Of a stretch of 45,029 nt of DNA, positions 32,731-41,071 are shown piece after piece. The DNA lies in NCBI GenBank assembly GCA_012517155.1, contig JAAYVN010000019.1, positions 1 through 45,029 on the forward strand. Direction: 5' to 3'. The DNA is from Ignavibacteriales bacterium (GTDB lineage: Bacteria > Bacteroidota > Ignavibacteria > Ignavibacteriales > Ignavibacteriaceae). The position numbers and the translations under genes are program-made. How positions within the stretch are numbered: the stretch's first letter is position 1; every line of letters starts with the position of its first letter. The notes under the pieces are model-generated. The model ran no database searches. It had not been told where the DNA came from and saw nothing but the letters and a program-made list of their open reading frames with translations.

Positions 32731-34224
32731 ATGATTATTAAGACTAATAAAGACGAGTTTTTAGATTACCTGCACGATGCAGCCAACATCAGGGGAGATA
32801 GCGAACAGCTCTATATACCGGAAACTGGTACGGAGCTATCACAACTTATAAGAAAACTCTATGCTGACAAGACCGCTTTTACTATTTCGGCAAAGCGTAC
32901 AGGTCTTGTTGGCTCTGCCGTTCCTCAGGGGAGCGTCTTGATTTCCACTGAAAAACTTAACCGGATAAAAAAAATTGATATTGCTGAAAAAACCATTTCG
33001 GTCGAAGCTGGCGTTCTCGTGGCAGACATTCAGACTGCGCTTTTTGCAGAGGGTTTTTTTTATGCCCCGGACCCGACAGAGGAAAACTCCTCTATCGGAG
33101 GGAATATTGCTACTAATGCATCTGGCGCTAAATCATTTAAGTATGGAGCCACCCGCAATCATGTGTTGGAATTGGAAATTATTCTCCCCGATGGAGAAGA
33201 ACTGCATCTGAAAAGAGGAATGTGTGTGGCCGAAGGTTATAAACTTAGGCTTACAACCAGCTCGGGTCAAAACCGCAATTTAATTCTCCCCGAATACCCC
33301 CTTCCGTATGTGAAAAATACCGCTGGTTATTATGTTAAGAAAAATATGGACGCAATTGACCTCTTCATAGGCTCAGAAGGTACTCTTGGGGTTATTACTG
33401 CGGCCAAACTGAAAATTATTCCGATTGCTTATCATAATTTCTCTGCTGTCCTTTTCTTTCCTAAAGAAGAAGACGGACTCGAATTTATCAAAAAAGCTGT
33501 CGAAAAAACAGCTGTCTCAAGGGAGAATAACGATCCTCGTGGAATAAACCCCCGCGCAATAGAGTATTTTGATTCAAACGCTCTGAAATATGCCTCGGGT
33601 GATTATCCCAATATTCCTTCCGGATTGGGTTGTGCTGTATGGATAGAACAGGAACTATCCGCTGAAGATGAGGATATCCTTTTGTCTGAGTGGTATTCAC
33701 TCTTTTTGAAATTCAAAGTCGATGTGGATAAGATCTGGGTTGCAACAGACCGGACCGAAGAAAAAAAGATTGCCGCTTTCAGACATTCTCTCCCCGCACG
33801 CGTAAATGAGTATATCGCGAAAAATAATTTTAGGAAAATCGGTACGGATGTAGCGGTGGAAACCAAAGACTTTAGAAAATTTTATTTCAAAATTAAGGAA
33901 ATGACCAGGCAAACCGGATTGGACTTCGTTACTTATGGTCACTTTGGGGACTCCCACATTCATCTTAATATGCTCCCTAAAAATGAACGGGAATTCGAAG
34001 TTGCCCGGGCTAATTATGATGCCATTTGCAGACTTGCAATTAAGTATAATGGCACTGTCTCTGCCGAACATGGAATAGGAAAAACTAAAAGACATCTCTT
34101 GCTCGGGATGTTCGGTCTCCCGAATCTTAAGAAAATGGCCCTTCTTAAGATGTCTTTCGATCCCCATCTCCTGCTTAATCCGGGAAATATTATTCCCCCC
34201 GAAATTTTTGAATCTCTCTCCTGA
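32731..34224 (+). CDS. FAD-linked oxidoreductase (D-lactate/glycolate dehydrogenase type)
   Basis: The 497-residue protein has the FAD_binding_4 (PCMH/VAO) fold: TISAKRTGLVGSAVPQG, PDPTEENSSIGGNIATNASG, and LFIGSEGTLGVIT. A C-terminal oxidase domain follows with YGHFGDSHIHLNM and GTVSAEHGIGKTKR. It would oxidise a 2-hydroxy acid (D-lactate, glycolate or D-2-hydroxyglutarate) and pass electrons to a quinone or partner protein. No FeS partner domain (GlcF-like) is present. It follows the two cytochromes by 27 bp and may feed the same chain; the exact substrate is not readable. Confidence 0.87.
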   Translation: MIIKTNKDEFLDYLHDAANIRGDSEQLYIPETGTELSQLIRKLYADKTAFTISAKRTGLVGSAVPQGSVLISTEKLNRIKKIDIAEKTISVEAGVLVADIQTALFAEGFFYAPDPTEENSSIGGNIATNASGAKSFKYGATRNHVLELEIILPDGEELHLKRGMCVAEGYKLRLTTSSGQNRNLILPEYPLPYVKNTAGYYVKKNMDAIDLFIGSEGTLGVITAAKLKIIPIAYHNFSAVLFFPKEEDGLEFIKKAVEKTAVSRENNDPRGINPRAIEYFDSNALKYASGDYPNIPSGLGCAVWIEQELSAEDEDILLSEWYSLFLKFKVDVDKIWVATDRTEEKKIAAFRHSLPARVNEYIAKNNFRKIGTDVAVETKDFRKFYFKIKEMTRQTGLDFVTYGHFGDSHIHLNMLPKNEREFEVARANYDAICRLAIKYNGTVSAEHGIGKTKRHLLLGMFGLPNLKKMALLKMSFDPHLLLNPGNIIPPEIFESLS

Positions 34225-34242
34225 GATTTCTGTTAATTCCTT

Positions 34243-35784
34243 ATGCGAAATTTCTTTATATTAACGCTTGCGTTTATCTTTCTTAACTGCGGGCATAAAA
34301 ATAATGACAGGATAATAATGGACTTAAAAAACTATAAAGGGAATGCCCCTTCTTTCCCGTTTGAACTTGAATGGCTTAATATCGAAGGGAAACTTCAGTT
34401 ATCCGACTTGAAGGGGAAAATTGTGATACTGGATTTCTGGACATACTGCTGCATAAACTGTATGCACATTATTCCGGACCTTAAAAGACTTGAGGCAAAA
34501 TACCCCGATGAGCTGGTAGTTATCGGAGTACATTCGGCAAAATTTCAGAATGAAAAAGATACTGAAAATATTCGACAGGCAATTCTTCGGTATGGAATTG
34601 AGCACCCCGTGGTAAATGATTATAAATTCCAGATATGGACAAAGTATGGCGCAAATGCCTGGCCCACCGTTATCCTTATTAATCCTCTGGGCGATATTGT
34701 GGGATATATGAGCGGCGAAGGAATATTTGAACCGTTTGATAAGGCAATTCAACAACTCCTGAAAGAGTTTGAGGAGGTCATAGACCGCACTCCCTTTAAA
34801 CCGGAGCTCGAGAAGTTTAACGTTCAAAAAGGCAAATTGAATTACCCCGGTAAAGTAACTGCTGACGAAAAGGGAAAAAGACTTTTTATTTCTGACTCGA
34901 ACAATGATCGGATACTTATAACCGGGTTCGACGGAAATATAATTGATATAATCGGATCGGGACAGGAAGGAACCGCCGATGGTCCTTTTGAAGATGCCTC
35001 CTTCAATAAACCGCAGGGGGTTGTACTCGCTGGGGATTTCCTCTATATTGCCGATACGGAAAATCACCTGATTCGGAAAGCTGACTTGATAAAACGCACT
35101 GTCGAAACTATCGCGGGAACTGGAGTTCAGGCCCCCTTTAGGGTAAAACCAAACTCGGGAAAAAATACTCCGCTCAATTCACCCTGGGATCTTACCCTTG
35201 TTAATGGCATTCTCTATATTGCCATGGCTGGACCTCATCAACTCTGGTCCCTTGATCTTGCATCTAATAAACTCGAAGTCTTTGCTGGCTCGGGACAAGA
35301 AAATATTCATGACGACGATCTTCTCTCTTCTGCATTGGCTCAACCCAGCGGGATAACCTCCAATGGGGAAATCCTCTATTTCGCAGATAGTGAAGTCAGT
35401 GCAGTCAGATTCGCAGAACTGAAAAAAAATGGCAGGGTGCAAACCCTTATTGGAAGCGGTCTTTTTGAGTTCGGGGATAAAGATGGCTCATTTTCAAGTG
35501 CGCTTCTTCAACATCCCCTCGGATTGGTTTATAACAACGGACTCTTGTACCTCGCAGATACTTACAACCATAAAATTAAATTGCTTGACCTCGCAAAAAA
35601 AGAGATTACGACGCTTGCCGGATCCGGCGAAAGAGGTATGGCTGATGGCACTGAAGCCAAATTTCACGAACCGGGTGGCATCTCAATTGCCCATGGAAAA
35701 CTTTATATCGCCGATACCAACAACCATCGCATTGCAGTAATGGACTTGTCAACAGGAACTACATCAACTTTGGAAATAAAATAA
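34243..35784 (+). CDS. NHLRC2-like protein: thioredoxin fold plus NHL beta-propeller, probable lipoprotein
   Basis: The 513-residue protein starts with an export signal (RNFFILTLAFIFLNC) whose Cys could be lipidated. Residues about 50-180 are a thioredoxin-like domain with the redox motif FWTYCCINCMH. Residues about 200-513 form six NHL-type blades, each with a hydrophobic x-YIADT-x-NH core (YIADTENHLIRK, YLADTYNHKIK, YIADTNNHRIAV). The same pairing and the CCINC motif define the animal NHLRC2 family. Bacterial members are of unknown role; a thiol-disulfide function in the periplasm is plausible, for instance in cytochrome c maturation. Confidence 0.85.
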   Translation: MRNFFILTLAFIFLNCGHKNNDRIIMDLKNYKGNAPSFPFELEWLNIEGKLQLSDLKGKIVILDFWTYCCINCMHIIPDLKRLEAKYPDELVVIGVHSAKFQNEKDTENIRQAILRYGIEHPVVNDYKFQIWTKYGANAWPTVILINPLGDIVGYMSGEGIFEPFDKAIQQLLKEFEEVIDRTPFKPELEKFNVQKGKLNYPGKVTADEKGKRLFISDSNNDRILITGFDGNIIDIIGSGQEGTADGPFEDASFNKPQGVVLAGDFLYIADTENHLIRKADLIKRTVETIAGTGVQAPFRVKPNSGKNTPLNSPWDLTLVNGILYIAMAGPHQLWSLDLASNKLEVFAGSGQENIHDDDLLSSALAQPSGITSNGEILYFADSEVSAVRFAELKKNGRVQTLIGSGLFEFGDKDGSFSSALLQHPLGLVYNNGLLYLADTYNHKIKLLDLAKKEITTLAGSGERGMADGTEAKFHEPGGISIAHGKLYIADTNNHRIAVMDLSTGTTSTLEIK

Positions 35785-35795
35785 GGGAAATATAA

Positions 35796-36251
35796 ATGAT
35801 ATATGTAATCGAACAAGAACAAATCGTTAATGCGGAAATTGATAAAGTGTGGGATTACTTCTCCACCCCCCGCAATCTGAATGCAATGACCCCAAAAAGC
35901 TTGCAATTCCGGATAATTTCCAATCTTCCGGATAAAATGTATACTGGTCAGATTATACAGTATCGCGTAAAAGCCGTCCCGCTCATTTGGAGTAATTGGC
36001 TTACGGAAATAAAGTACGTAATAGAAAAAAGAAAATTCGTGGACGAACAACGGCTCGGACCATATAAATTCTGGTTTCACGAACATATTTTTGAACCGCT
36101 TGAAGGGGGTAAAGTAAAAATCACGGATCGCGTACATTACGATATCGGATTCGGATTTATCGGCAGTTTGCTGAATACTCTTTTTATTAAACGTAAACTC
36201 GAATCTATTTTTAAATTCAGAAGAAAAAAAGTGGAAGAGGTTTTTGGGTAA
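35796..36251 (+). CDS. SRPBCC-fold ligand-binding protein
   Basis: The 151-residue protein has the START/SRPBCC pattern: VIEQEQIVNAEIDKVWDYFS, NLNAMTP, FWFHEHIFEPLEGGKVKITDRVHYD. These proteins bind hydrophobic ligands in a helix-grip fold; this subtype (PKSLQFRI, FVDEQRLGPYKFWFHEH) is often annotated as a polyketide cyclase-like or cell-division-inhibitor-associated domain, without a proven reaction. It lies 11 bp after the NHL gene. No signal peptide. Confidence 0.75.
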   Translation: MIYVIEQEQIVNAEIDKVWDYFSTPRNLNAMTPKSLQFRIISNLPDKMYTGQIIQYRVKAVPLIWSNWLTEIKYVIEKRKFVDEQRLGPYKFWFHEHIFEPLEGGKVKITDRVHYDIGFGFIGSLLNTLFIKRKLESIFKFRRKKVEEVFG

Positions 36252-36322
36252 AAATTTTTATAAGAAAGAGTTATTTTTGTAATCGTAATGAATAACTCTT
36301 GATACAAGAACTCGGAACTTTA

Positions 36323-37567
36323 ATGATAAAACATTTTTTATTTTTTTTAACTTTAACCACGGCAATCTTCGGCGGAAAGGGGGAATTTAGAGATTCCCTT
36401 AATTCAATTATCGCCTCCTTTCCATCGGGGACCCGCGCTTCAATTCTTATAATCAATCCCCTCTCTCAGGATACTCTTTACGCGTTTAATCCGAAACAGC
36501 CCCTTATCCCGGCATCCAACACAAAACTCTTTACAACCGCCGTGGCACTTGAACTCCTGTCTCCTGATTTTAAGGTTTATACAAAACTTTTTATAGACGA
36601 TAAAAACCTTCAGGACGGCGCAATTAACGGCAATCTGTATCTTAAAGGATATGGAAATCCCGCTTTCTACGAAAAGGATATGGATGCTTTCGTGGATGAA
36701 CTCAAACGCCGCAGAATTAAAAGAATAACCGGGGCAATAATCGGGGATGAGTCCTACTTCGATAGCGAATATACCCGCGAGGGGAGTATTGAAGAGGAAA
36801 ATGCATCCGTAAAACTTCCTCCGATCTCCGCCCTTATCTATAATCATAACTCAACTACCTCCCGGGTTAGAGTAAGACGAAAAAGATACAAAACCGTAAC
36901 CACATTCGTTAAAGATCCCGCTAACTTTGCAGCTAATCAACTGCGGAGAAAATTAATGTCTGCCGGAATAACTGTCGAAGGGGATTATCGCTCGGGAATT
37001 ACTCCTCGGGGAGCTGTCGAGATCGCTTCCTCGCATATTAATCTTATAGACTTCGTCTCTCGGGTCAATAAACGGAGTGATAATTACTATGCCGAGTGCC
37101 TGTTCAAAATTGTAGGCGCCGAAACATCCGGTATCGAGGGGAGCGCAATTACCGCCTCGCAGGCAATAATGGAATTTCTTAAAGATCACGACATTAACCG
37201 TGACGGACTTAGATTGGTTGATGGCTCGGGTATATCAAGATTCAATCAAACCTCCGCAGCAACCCTATCAGAACTGCTGGAAACCATTTATCTTGACATA
37301 GATCTCTTCGAACGCTACAATAGCACCCTGAGCGTTGCCGGATACGATGGAACCCTCGGCGGAAGAATGCGCGGTACTTCCGCAGAATATAACTTCAAAG
37401 GAAAAACAGGTACGCTTAATGGTGTTTCCTCTCTTACCGGTTTCCTTAAACTCCGGAATGGCGATGACGTCATTGTCTCTATTCTAATAGAATTTAGCGA
37501 AAAGCACCAGGGCTATTTCAGGGCAATGCAGGATAGAATTGTCTCTGCCCTGAGCGAAATTTATTGA
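36323..37567 (+). CDS. dacB: D-alanyl-D-alanine carboxypeptidase/endopeptidase (PBP4, S13 family)
   Basis: The protein is about 414 residues from ATG 36323, with a signal peptide (KHFLFFLTLTTAIFG). The S13 motifs are all present: SxxK in PASNTKLFTT, SxN in KRSDNYYAECL and KTG in FKGKTGTLNG. It trims or hydrolyses peptidoglycan cross-links in the periplasm. TTG 36299 would add eight residues before the leader and is less likely. It ends near the bidirectional terminator shared with secG. Confidence 0.92.
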   Translation: MIKHFLFFLTLTTAIFGGKGEFRDSLNSIIASFPSGTRASILIINPLSQDTLYAFNPKQPLIPASNTKLFTTAVALELLSPDFKVYTKLFIDDKNLQDGAINGNLYLKGYGNPAFYEKDMDAFVDELKRRRIKRITGAIIGDESYFDSEYTREGSIEEENASVKLPPISALIYNHNSTTSRVRVRRKRYKTVTTFVKDPANFAANQLRRKLMSAGITVEGDYRSGITPRGAVEIASSHINLIDFVSRVNKRSDNYYAECLFKIVGAETSGIEGSAITASQAIMEFLKDHDINRDGLRLVDGSGISRFNQTSAATLSELLETIYLDIDLFERYNSTLSVAGYDGTLGGRMRGTSAEYNFKGKTGTLNGVSSLTGFLKLRNGDDVIVSILIEFSEKHQGYFRAMQDRIVSALSEIY

Positions 37568-37582
37568 TATTCGTAGAGTTGT

Positions 37583-37608
37583 AAAAAAAATCCCTCGTGC
37601 GAGGGATT
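37583..37608 (-). terminator. Bidirectional terminator between dacB and secG
   Basis: AATCCCTCG and CGAGGGATT form a GC-rich stem with a tight loop (37589-37608). On the minus strand it is followed by eight T, giving a classic terminator for secG, whose stop is at 37615. It can also end dacB from the other side, though the plus strand lacks a T-run. Confidence 0.85.
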
Positions 37609-37614
37609 CTTAAA

Positions 37615-37947
37615 TTATTTGTTCTGCGTTGGCGGCGCTTGCGGAAGCGAAGGTTGCGTGGGAATACTCTGTCGTCCCCCACTCTGAATAATGCTTTCAG
37701 CATCTGCATTATTAGCCGAAGGCAAAAAGAAAAGGTTTATGGTAATGGCTAAAATTAAAATGATTCCGGCTAACCACCATGAGACTTTTGAAAAAAAGTC
37801 CGCGGTTCTCCTTGTTCCAAACATTGTTCCAACGTTCGAACCGCCGAATGTGCCTGCAAGGCCTCCGCCTTTGCTCGACTGCAAAAGCACCACTATTATC
37901 AAAACAATCGCAAGAATTACCGTTAAAGTAATCAACAAACTATACAT
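37615..37947 (-). CDS. secG: Protein-export membrane protein SecG
   Basis: The 110-residue product has two membrane helices (LLITLTVILAIVLIIVVLLQ and WWLAGIILILAITINLFFL). They flank the family segment QSSKGGGLAGTFGGSNVGTMFGTRRTADF, followed by a short Pro/Gln-rich tail. SecG assists the SecYEG translocon. ATG 37947 is preceded by GGAG (minus strand) at ideal spacing. A longer frame to 37998 runs into the tRNA gene and is not real. It appears to be co-transcribed with the tRNA 18 bp upstream. Confidence 0.95.
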   Translation of the reverse strand: MYSLLITLTVILAIVLIIVVLLQSSKGGGLAGTFGGSNVGTMFGTRRTADFFSKVSWWLAGIILILAITINLFFLPSANNADAESIIQSGGRQSIPTQPSLPQAPPTQNK

Positions 37948-37965
37948 TTTTATCTCCTTAAAATC

Positions 37966-38042
37966 TGGTAGCGGGGGAGGGATTCGAACCCCCGGCACGT
38001 GGATTATGATTCCACTGCTCTAACCGACTGAGCTACCCCGCC
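37966..38042 (-). tRNA. tRNA with CAU anticodon (Met, or Ile2)
   Basis: A complete 77-nt tRNA on the minus strand. The acceptor GGCGGGG pairs with CCCCGCT (first pair G-U), the D arm is GCTC/GAGC, and the anticodon stem GTGGA/TCCAC encloses loop ATCATAA with anticodon CAT. The T arm is GGGGG-TTCGAAT-CCCTC, and the CCA is encoded. CAT can mean elongator Met, or Ile after lysidine modification. The acceptor lacks the initiator's usual features, and I lean towards elongator Met. Confidence 0.92.
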
Positions 38043-38069
38043 ACGAAAAAATCTGAAAAATAGACCCTA

Positions 38070-38097
38070 AATATAACAAAATGATTTCCTTTTGCAA
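38070..38097 (-). promoter_or_regulatory. Promoter for the tRNA-secG unit
   Basis: On the minus strand TTGCAA (38092-38097), a 16-bp spacer and TATATT (38070-38075) lie about 28 bp before the tRNA 5' end, the expected position of a sigma-70 promoter. Confidence 0.6.
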
Positions 38098-38142
38098 AAA
38101 AACTTTGACATTTTTTCCCAATCGGGTATCCCGCACCCCCCG

Positions 38143-38218
38143 CTAAAATATTTTAGGGGCTAAAATAGATGAAAAAAGTTAAAAAAATCAAAAATATTTT
38201 AGTTTTTTAAATATTTTA
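38143..38218. promoter_or_regulatory. Three AATATTTTA-type repeats, candidate operator of the MarR gene
   Basis: CTAAAATATTTTAG (38143-38156) is a perfect 14-bp palindrome. AAATATTTTAG (38192-38202) and AAATATTTTA (38209-38218) repeat its core just upstream of the -35 element. MarR proteins often bind such AT-rich palindromes near their own promoters. The base composition makes chance copies possible. Confidence 0.45.
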
Positions 38219-38219
38219 C

Positions 38220-38248
38220 TTGACTTTTAAACTTTTTAATTTTATTTT
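38220..38248 (+). promoter_or_regulatory. Promoter of the MarR-family gene
   Basis: TTGACT (38220-38225), a 17-bp spacer and TATTTT (38243-38248) precede the ATG at 38281 by 32 bp, with AAAGGA as ribosome site (38268-38273). Confidence 0.6.
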
Positions 38249-38280
38249 AGAAACGTAAATAACCAATAAAAGGATATATT

Positions 38281-38712
38281 ATGAGTACATTAGCAAAAGA
38301 TGCTGAAATTTTGTCCGAACTTGCCTGTAAATTGGCAACGTTTTGTAAGAGCCAGGAGGATGATTTGGCTGCCAGGTTCAAATTAGCTCCTTCTGAGTTC
38401 AGATTCCTCAAACTCTACGCCTCTATGGGCGCAGTCCTTACTATTAAGGATTTCCGAAAGGTTCTCGATCTTACCCCCGGAAGAATGACCCATATTATTA
38501 CTTCCCTCGAAAGGAAGAAATTTGTTAAGAGAAAATCACAGAGAGCAGACAAAAGATTCGTATCCATTCTTCTTACCCCAAAGGTCGAGCCCTTGATTGC
38601 TACTATGAAAAAGGAAGGTTCGCAAATGTATAAGGGGCTGCTCGACAAAATCGACGCATCATCAAGAGAGATTATGGTTAAATCGCTTACAGAGGTTGTT
38701 AGCAAACTTTAA
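38281..38712 (+). CDS. MarR-family transcriptional regulator
   Basis: The 143-residue protein has the MarR fold: an N-terminal dimerisation helix, a winged helix with LTIKDFRKVLDLTPGRMTHI and the wing LVKR-like KKFVKRKSQRADKRFVSILL, and C-terminal helices. It lies 140 bp upstream of the octahaem cytochrome operon, separated by a strong terminator, so it is its own transcription unit and probably the local regulator of that operon. Effector unknown; two Cys near the N-terminus (CKLATFCK) could be a redox sensor, which is only a guess. Confidence 0.82.
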   Translation: MSTLAKDAEILSELACKLATFCKSQEDDLAARFKLAPSEFRFLKLYASMGAVLTIKDFRKVLDLTPGRMTHIITSLERKKFVKRKSQRADKRFVSILLTPKVEPLIATMKKEGSQMYKGLLDKIDASSREIMVKSLTEVVSKL

Positions 38713-38755
38713 TACTGCATAAGTGGTTGTTGCAGACTCTCTTTTATAAGTTTAG

Positions 38756-38791
38756 GCTGGATACCCATTATGGGTTTCCGGCTTTTTTTTT
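38756..38791 (+). terminator. Strong terminator after the MarR gene
   Basis: A long hairpin (38756-38782) with arms GCTGGATACCCA and TGGGTTTCCGGC, containing one mismatch and one G-U pair, is followed by nine T (38783-38791). It separates the regulator from the cytochrome operon. Confidence 0.9.
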
Positions 38792-38852
38792 GAATCTTGT
38801 TTCGGATTTTTTCATCAAATTGCAGTAATTTCATTTTTAAAACTACCACACT

Positions 38853-40418
38853 ATGAAGAAGATAATAATTGTTTTATTACTACTCTTTTTAATTGTCATC
38901 TCTGCCGTGTCTCTTCTGACAACTGAATCCTACGACGAATCGGCTCAAATGAAATTAAAGGAGAAATATGAGGTGAAATATACCTCATCGGTTGACCATA
39001 CCAAATTTTCCATCCTCCAGCGGAAATTCACCGACCCCAGAGATGTTACGGAAGCATGTATCTCTTGCCATACCGGCAGGGCTCAGGAGGTTATGCAGTC
39101 TAACCATTGGAATTGGGAACGGGAAGAATATGTTGAGGGAAAAGGAATCGTCTATCTCGGCAAGAAAAATGCCCTTAATAACTATTGCATTGGTTCTGAG
39201 GGTAACGAGAAAAGCTGCGCTAAATGCCACGTCGGTTTCGGCATGACCGATAAAATGTTTAGCTTTACAGATCCTAAGAACATTGATTGCCTTGTGTGCC
39301 ACGACAATACCGAAACCTATGTTAAGGCAAGTGAAATGGGCGGCGCCCCGGAAATGTCTCTCGATTTCACCAATATCGCCCAGCACGTGGGCAAACCTAA
39401 ACGCTCAAATTGCGGCGTTTGCCACTTCCTCGGCGGCGGCGGTAATAATGTTAAACATGGCGATCTCGAAATCGCTATGTTCGAACCAACCAGGGATATT
39501 GATGTCCACATGGGCATAGAAGGCGTCAATATGCAGTGTGTTGCCTGCCATACCTCTGAGAAACATGTTATGCTCGGTAAAGTCTATTCCCTTTCTTCTA
39601 TGAACCGGAATCGCAGCACCTGCGAACAGTGCCATACCAACACCCCCCATTCTGATGAAATAATTAACGAACATGGTGAAAAAGTCGCTTGCCAGTCATG
39701 CCATATCCCCATCTATGCGAAAGTCAACGCCACCAAAACCCATTGGGACTGGTCAACCGCTGGCAAACTAAAAAACGGCGAACCTTATGAAGTCGATGAT
39801 CCGGATGGTAATCATACCTACCTCTCCATAAAAGGTTCATTTAAATGGGGTAAGAAAATTCAACCTGAATATATCTGGTTCAACGGTACCGCTAATCACT
39901 ACCTCCTTGGCGACGTTATTAACGATACTTCCAAACCCGTTAAACTCAACGCTCTTAACGGTTCGTATAAAGACCGTAACTCCAAAATCACTCCGGTCAA
40001 AATTCACCGCGGAATCCAACCCTTCGATCCGCTCAACAAGATGCTGATTCAACCCAAACTCTTTGCAGATAATGTGGGCGAAGGCGCGTTCTGGAAGGAT
40101 TTCGACTGGTATCGCGCTGCCGAAGTCGGTATGAAAGAGGTTAAACTCCCCTTTAGCGGAAAAATTTCCTTCATCAGAACTGAAATGTACTGGCCAGTCA
40201 ATCATATGGTCTCTTCAAAAGATCAGACCGTAGGATGTACTGAGTGCCACACAAGGGAAAACAGCCGTATCGCTGGACTCACCGATTTTTATATGCCCGG
40301 CAGGGATTATAGCCCCGTAGTCGAATTCGCTGGCAACGCACTTATTGTACTGTCACTCCTCGGCGTTTTTGTTCACGGCGGCATTAGATTTTTTTCACGC
40401 AAAAAAAAGAATGATTGA
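38853..40418 (+). CDS. Octahaem cytochrome c, tetrathionate-reductase (OTR) family
   Basis: The 521-residue protein has an N-terminal helix (KKIIIVLLLLFLIVISAVSLL) and exactly eight CxxCH sites (CISCH, CAKCH, CLVCH, CGVCH, CVACH, CEQCH, CQSCH, CTECH). Conserved OTR regions follow (HWNWEREEYVEGKG, KTHWDWSTAGK, GVNMQCVACHTSEKH), and a C-terminal membrane helix lies near 495-512. OTR from Shewanella reduces tetrathionate, and also nitrite and hydroxylamine in vitro. The substrate here is unproven. Next comes a cytochrome b that could feed it from quinol, then sulfur-transport-type genes, which favours a sulfur oxyanion. Confidence 0.92.
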   Translation: MKKIIIVLLLLFLIVISAVSLLTTESYDESAQMKLKEKYEVKYTSSVDHTKFSILQRKFTDPRDVTEACISCHTGRAQEVMQSNHWNWEREEYVEGKGIVYLGKKNALNNYCIGSEGNEKSCAKCHVGFGMTDKMFSFTDPKNIDCLVCHDNTETYVKASEMGGAPEMSLDFTNIAQHVGKPKRSNCGVCHFLGGGGNNVKHGDLEIAMFEPTRDIDVHMGIEGVNMQCVACHTSEKHVMLGKVYSLSSMNRNRSTCEQCHTNTPHSDEIINEHGEKVACQSCHIPIYAKVNATKTHWDWSTAGKLKNGEPYEVDDPDGNHTYLSIKGSFKWGKKIQPEYIWFNGTANHYLLGDVINDTSKPVKLNALNGSYKDRNSKITPVKIHRGIQPFDPLNKMLIQPKLFADNVGEGAFWKDFDWYRAAEVGMKEVKLPFSGKISFIRTEMYWPVNHMVSSKDQTVGCTECHTRENSRIAGLTDFYMPGRDYSPVVEFAGNALIVLSLLGVFVHGGIRFFSRKKKND

Positions 40419-40426
40419 GGTGGGGA

Positions 40427-41071
40427 ATGAAAAGAAAAATCTATATTTATAAATCTTTTGAAAGATTCTGGCACTGGTTCCAGGCAATTCTTATTTTTAT
40501 GCTGATTTTCACCGGCTTTGAAATCCACGGTTCCTATTCTTTCTTTGGCTATAAGAACGCGGTCTCTTATCATAATATCGCCGCTTACTCGTTTATCGTT
40601 CTTATTGTTTTCGCCATCTTTTGGCATTTCTCAACCGGAGAATGGAAACAGTACCTCCCCTCATACAAAAACATAAAAGCTCAGCTCGATTACTATCTTA
40701 TCGGAATCTTCAAAAATGCCCCGCATCCAACTAAGAAAACGGTCCTCAGCAAACTGAACCCCCTTCAGAAACTCGTTTACTTCGGACTGAAAATATTGGT
40801 GATTCCCGTAATGGTTATCTCCGGCTTGCTCTATATGTTCTATAGATACCCCCAAAACGGTGCAATTAAAGGCCTGACAATAGAATCCCTCGAAGTCATC
40901 GCCGTCGTACACACTATCGGAGCTTTCCTCCTCGTGGCTTTCCTCATTACCCACCTCTACCTTATTACCACCGGGGAAACAGCTACCTCCAACCTGAAGG
41001 CTATGATTACCGGATATGAAGAACTCGAAGATGAAAAAAATAAAGAAGAAAAGGAAGAGATTAAAAAATGA
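40427..41071 (+). CDS. Membrane cytochrome b (b/b6, thiosulfate-reductase-like), partner of the octahaem cytochrome
   Basis: From ATG 40427 (GAGGTGGGG upstream) this codes for 214 residues with four to five helices. His-bearing segments include ERFWHWFQAILIFMLIFTGFEIH, YHNIAAYSFIVLIVFAIFWH, and VHTIGAFLLVAFLITHLYLI. The pattern is that of dihaem b-type quinol-cytochrome subunits (PF01292-like). It starts 9 bp after the octahaem gene and overlaps the next gene by 4 bp. A role as quinol oxidase for the octahaem protein is the simplest inference. The acidic C-terminal tail (DEKNKEEKEEIKK) is unremarkable. Confidence 0.88.
   Translation: MKRKIYIYKSFERFWHWFQAILIFMLIFTGFEIHGSYSFFGYKNAVSYHNIAAYSFIVLIVFAIFWHFSTGEWKQYLPSYKNIKAQLDYYLIGIFKNAPHPTKKTVLSKLNPLQKLVYFGLKILVIPVMVISGLLYMFYRYPQNGAIKGLTIESLEVIAVVHTIGAFLLVAFLITHLYLITTGETATSNLKAMITGYEELEDEKNKEEKEEIKK

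Noticed and set aside
37615-37998. Longer secG reading from 37998
   Set aside because: The extra codons overlap the 3' end of the tRNA; ATG 37947 has a strong ribosome site.
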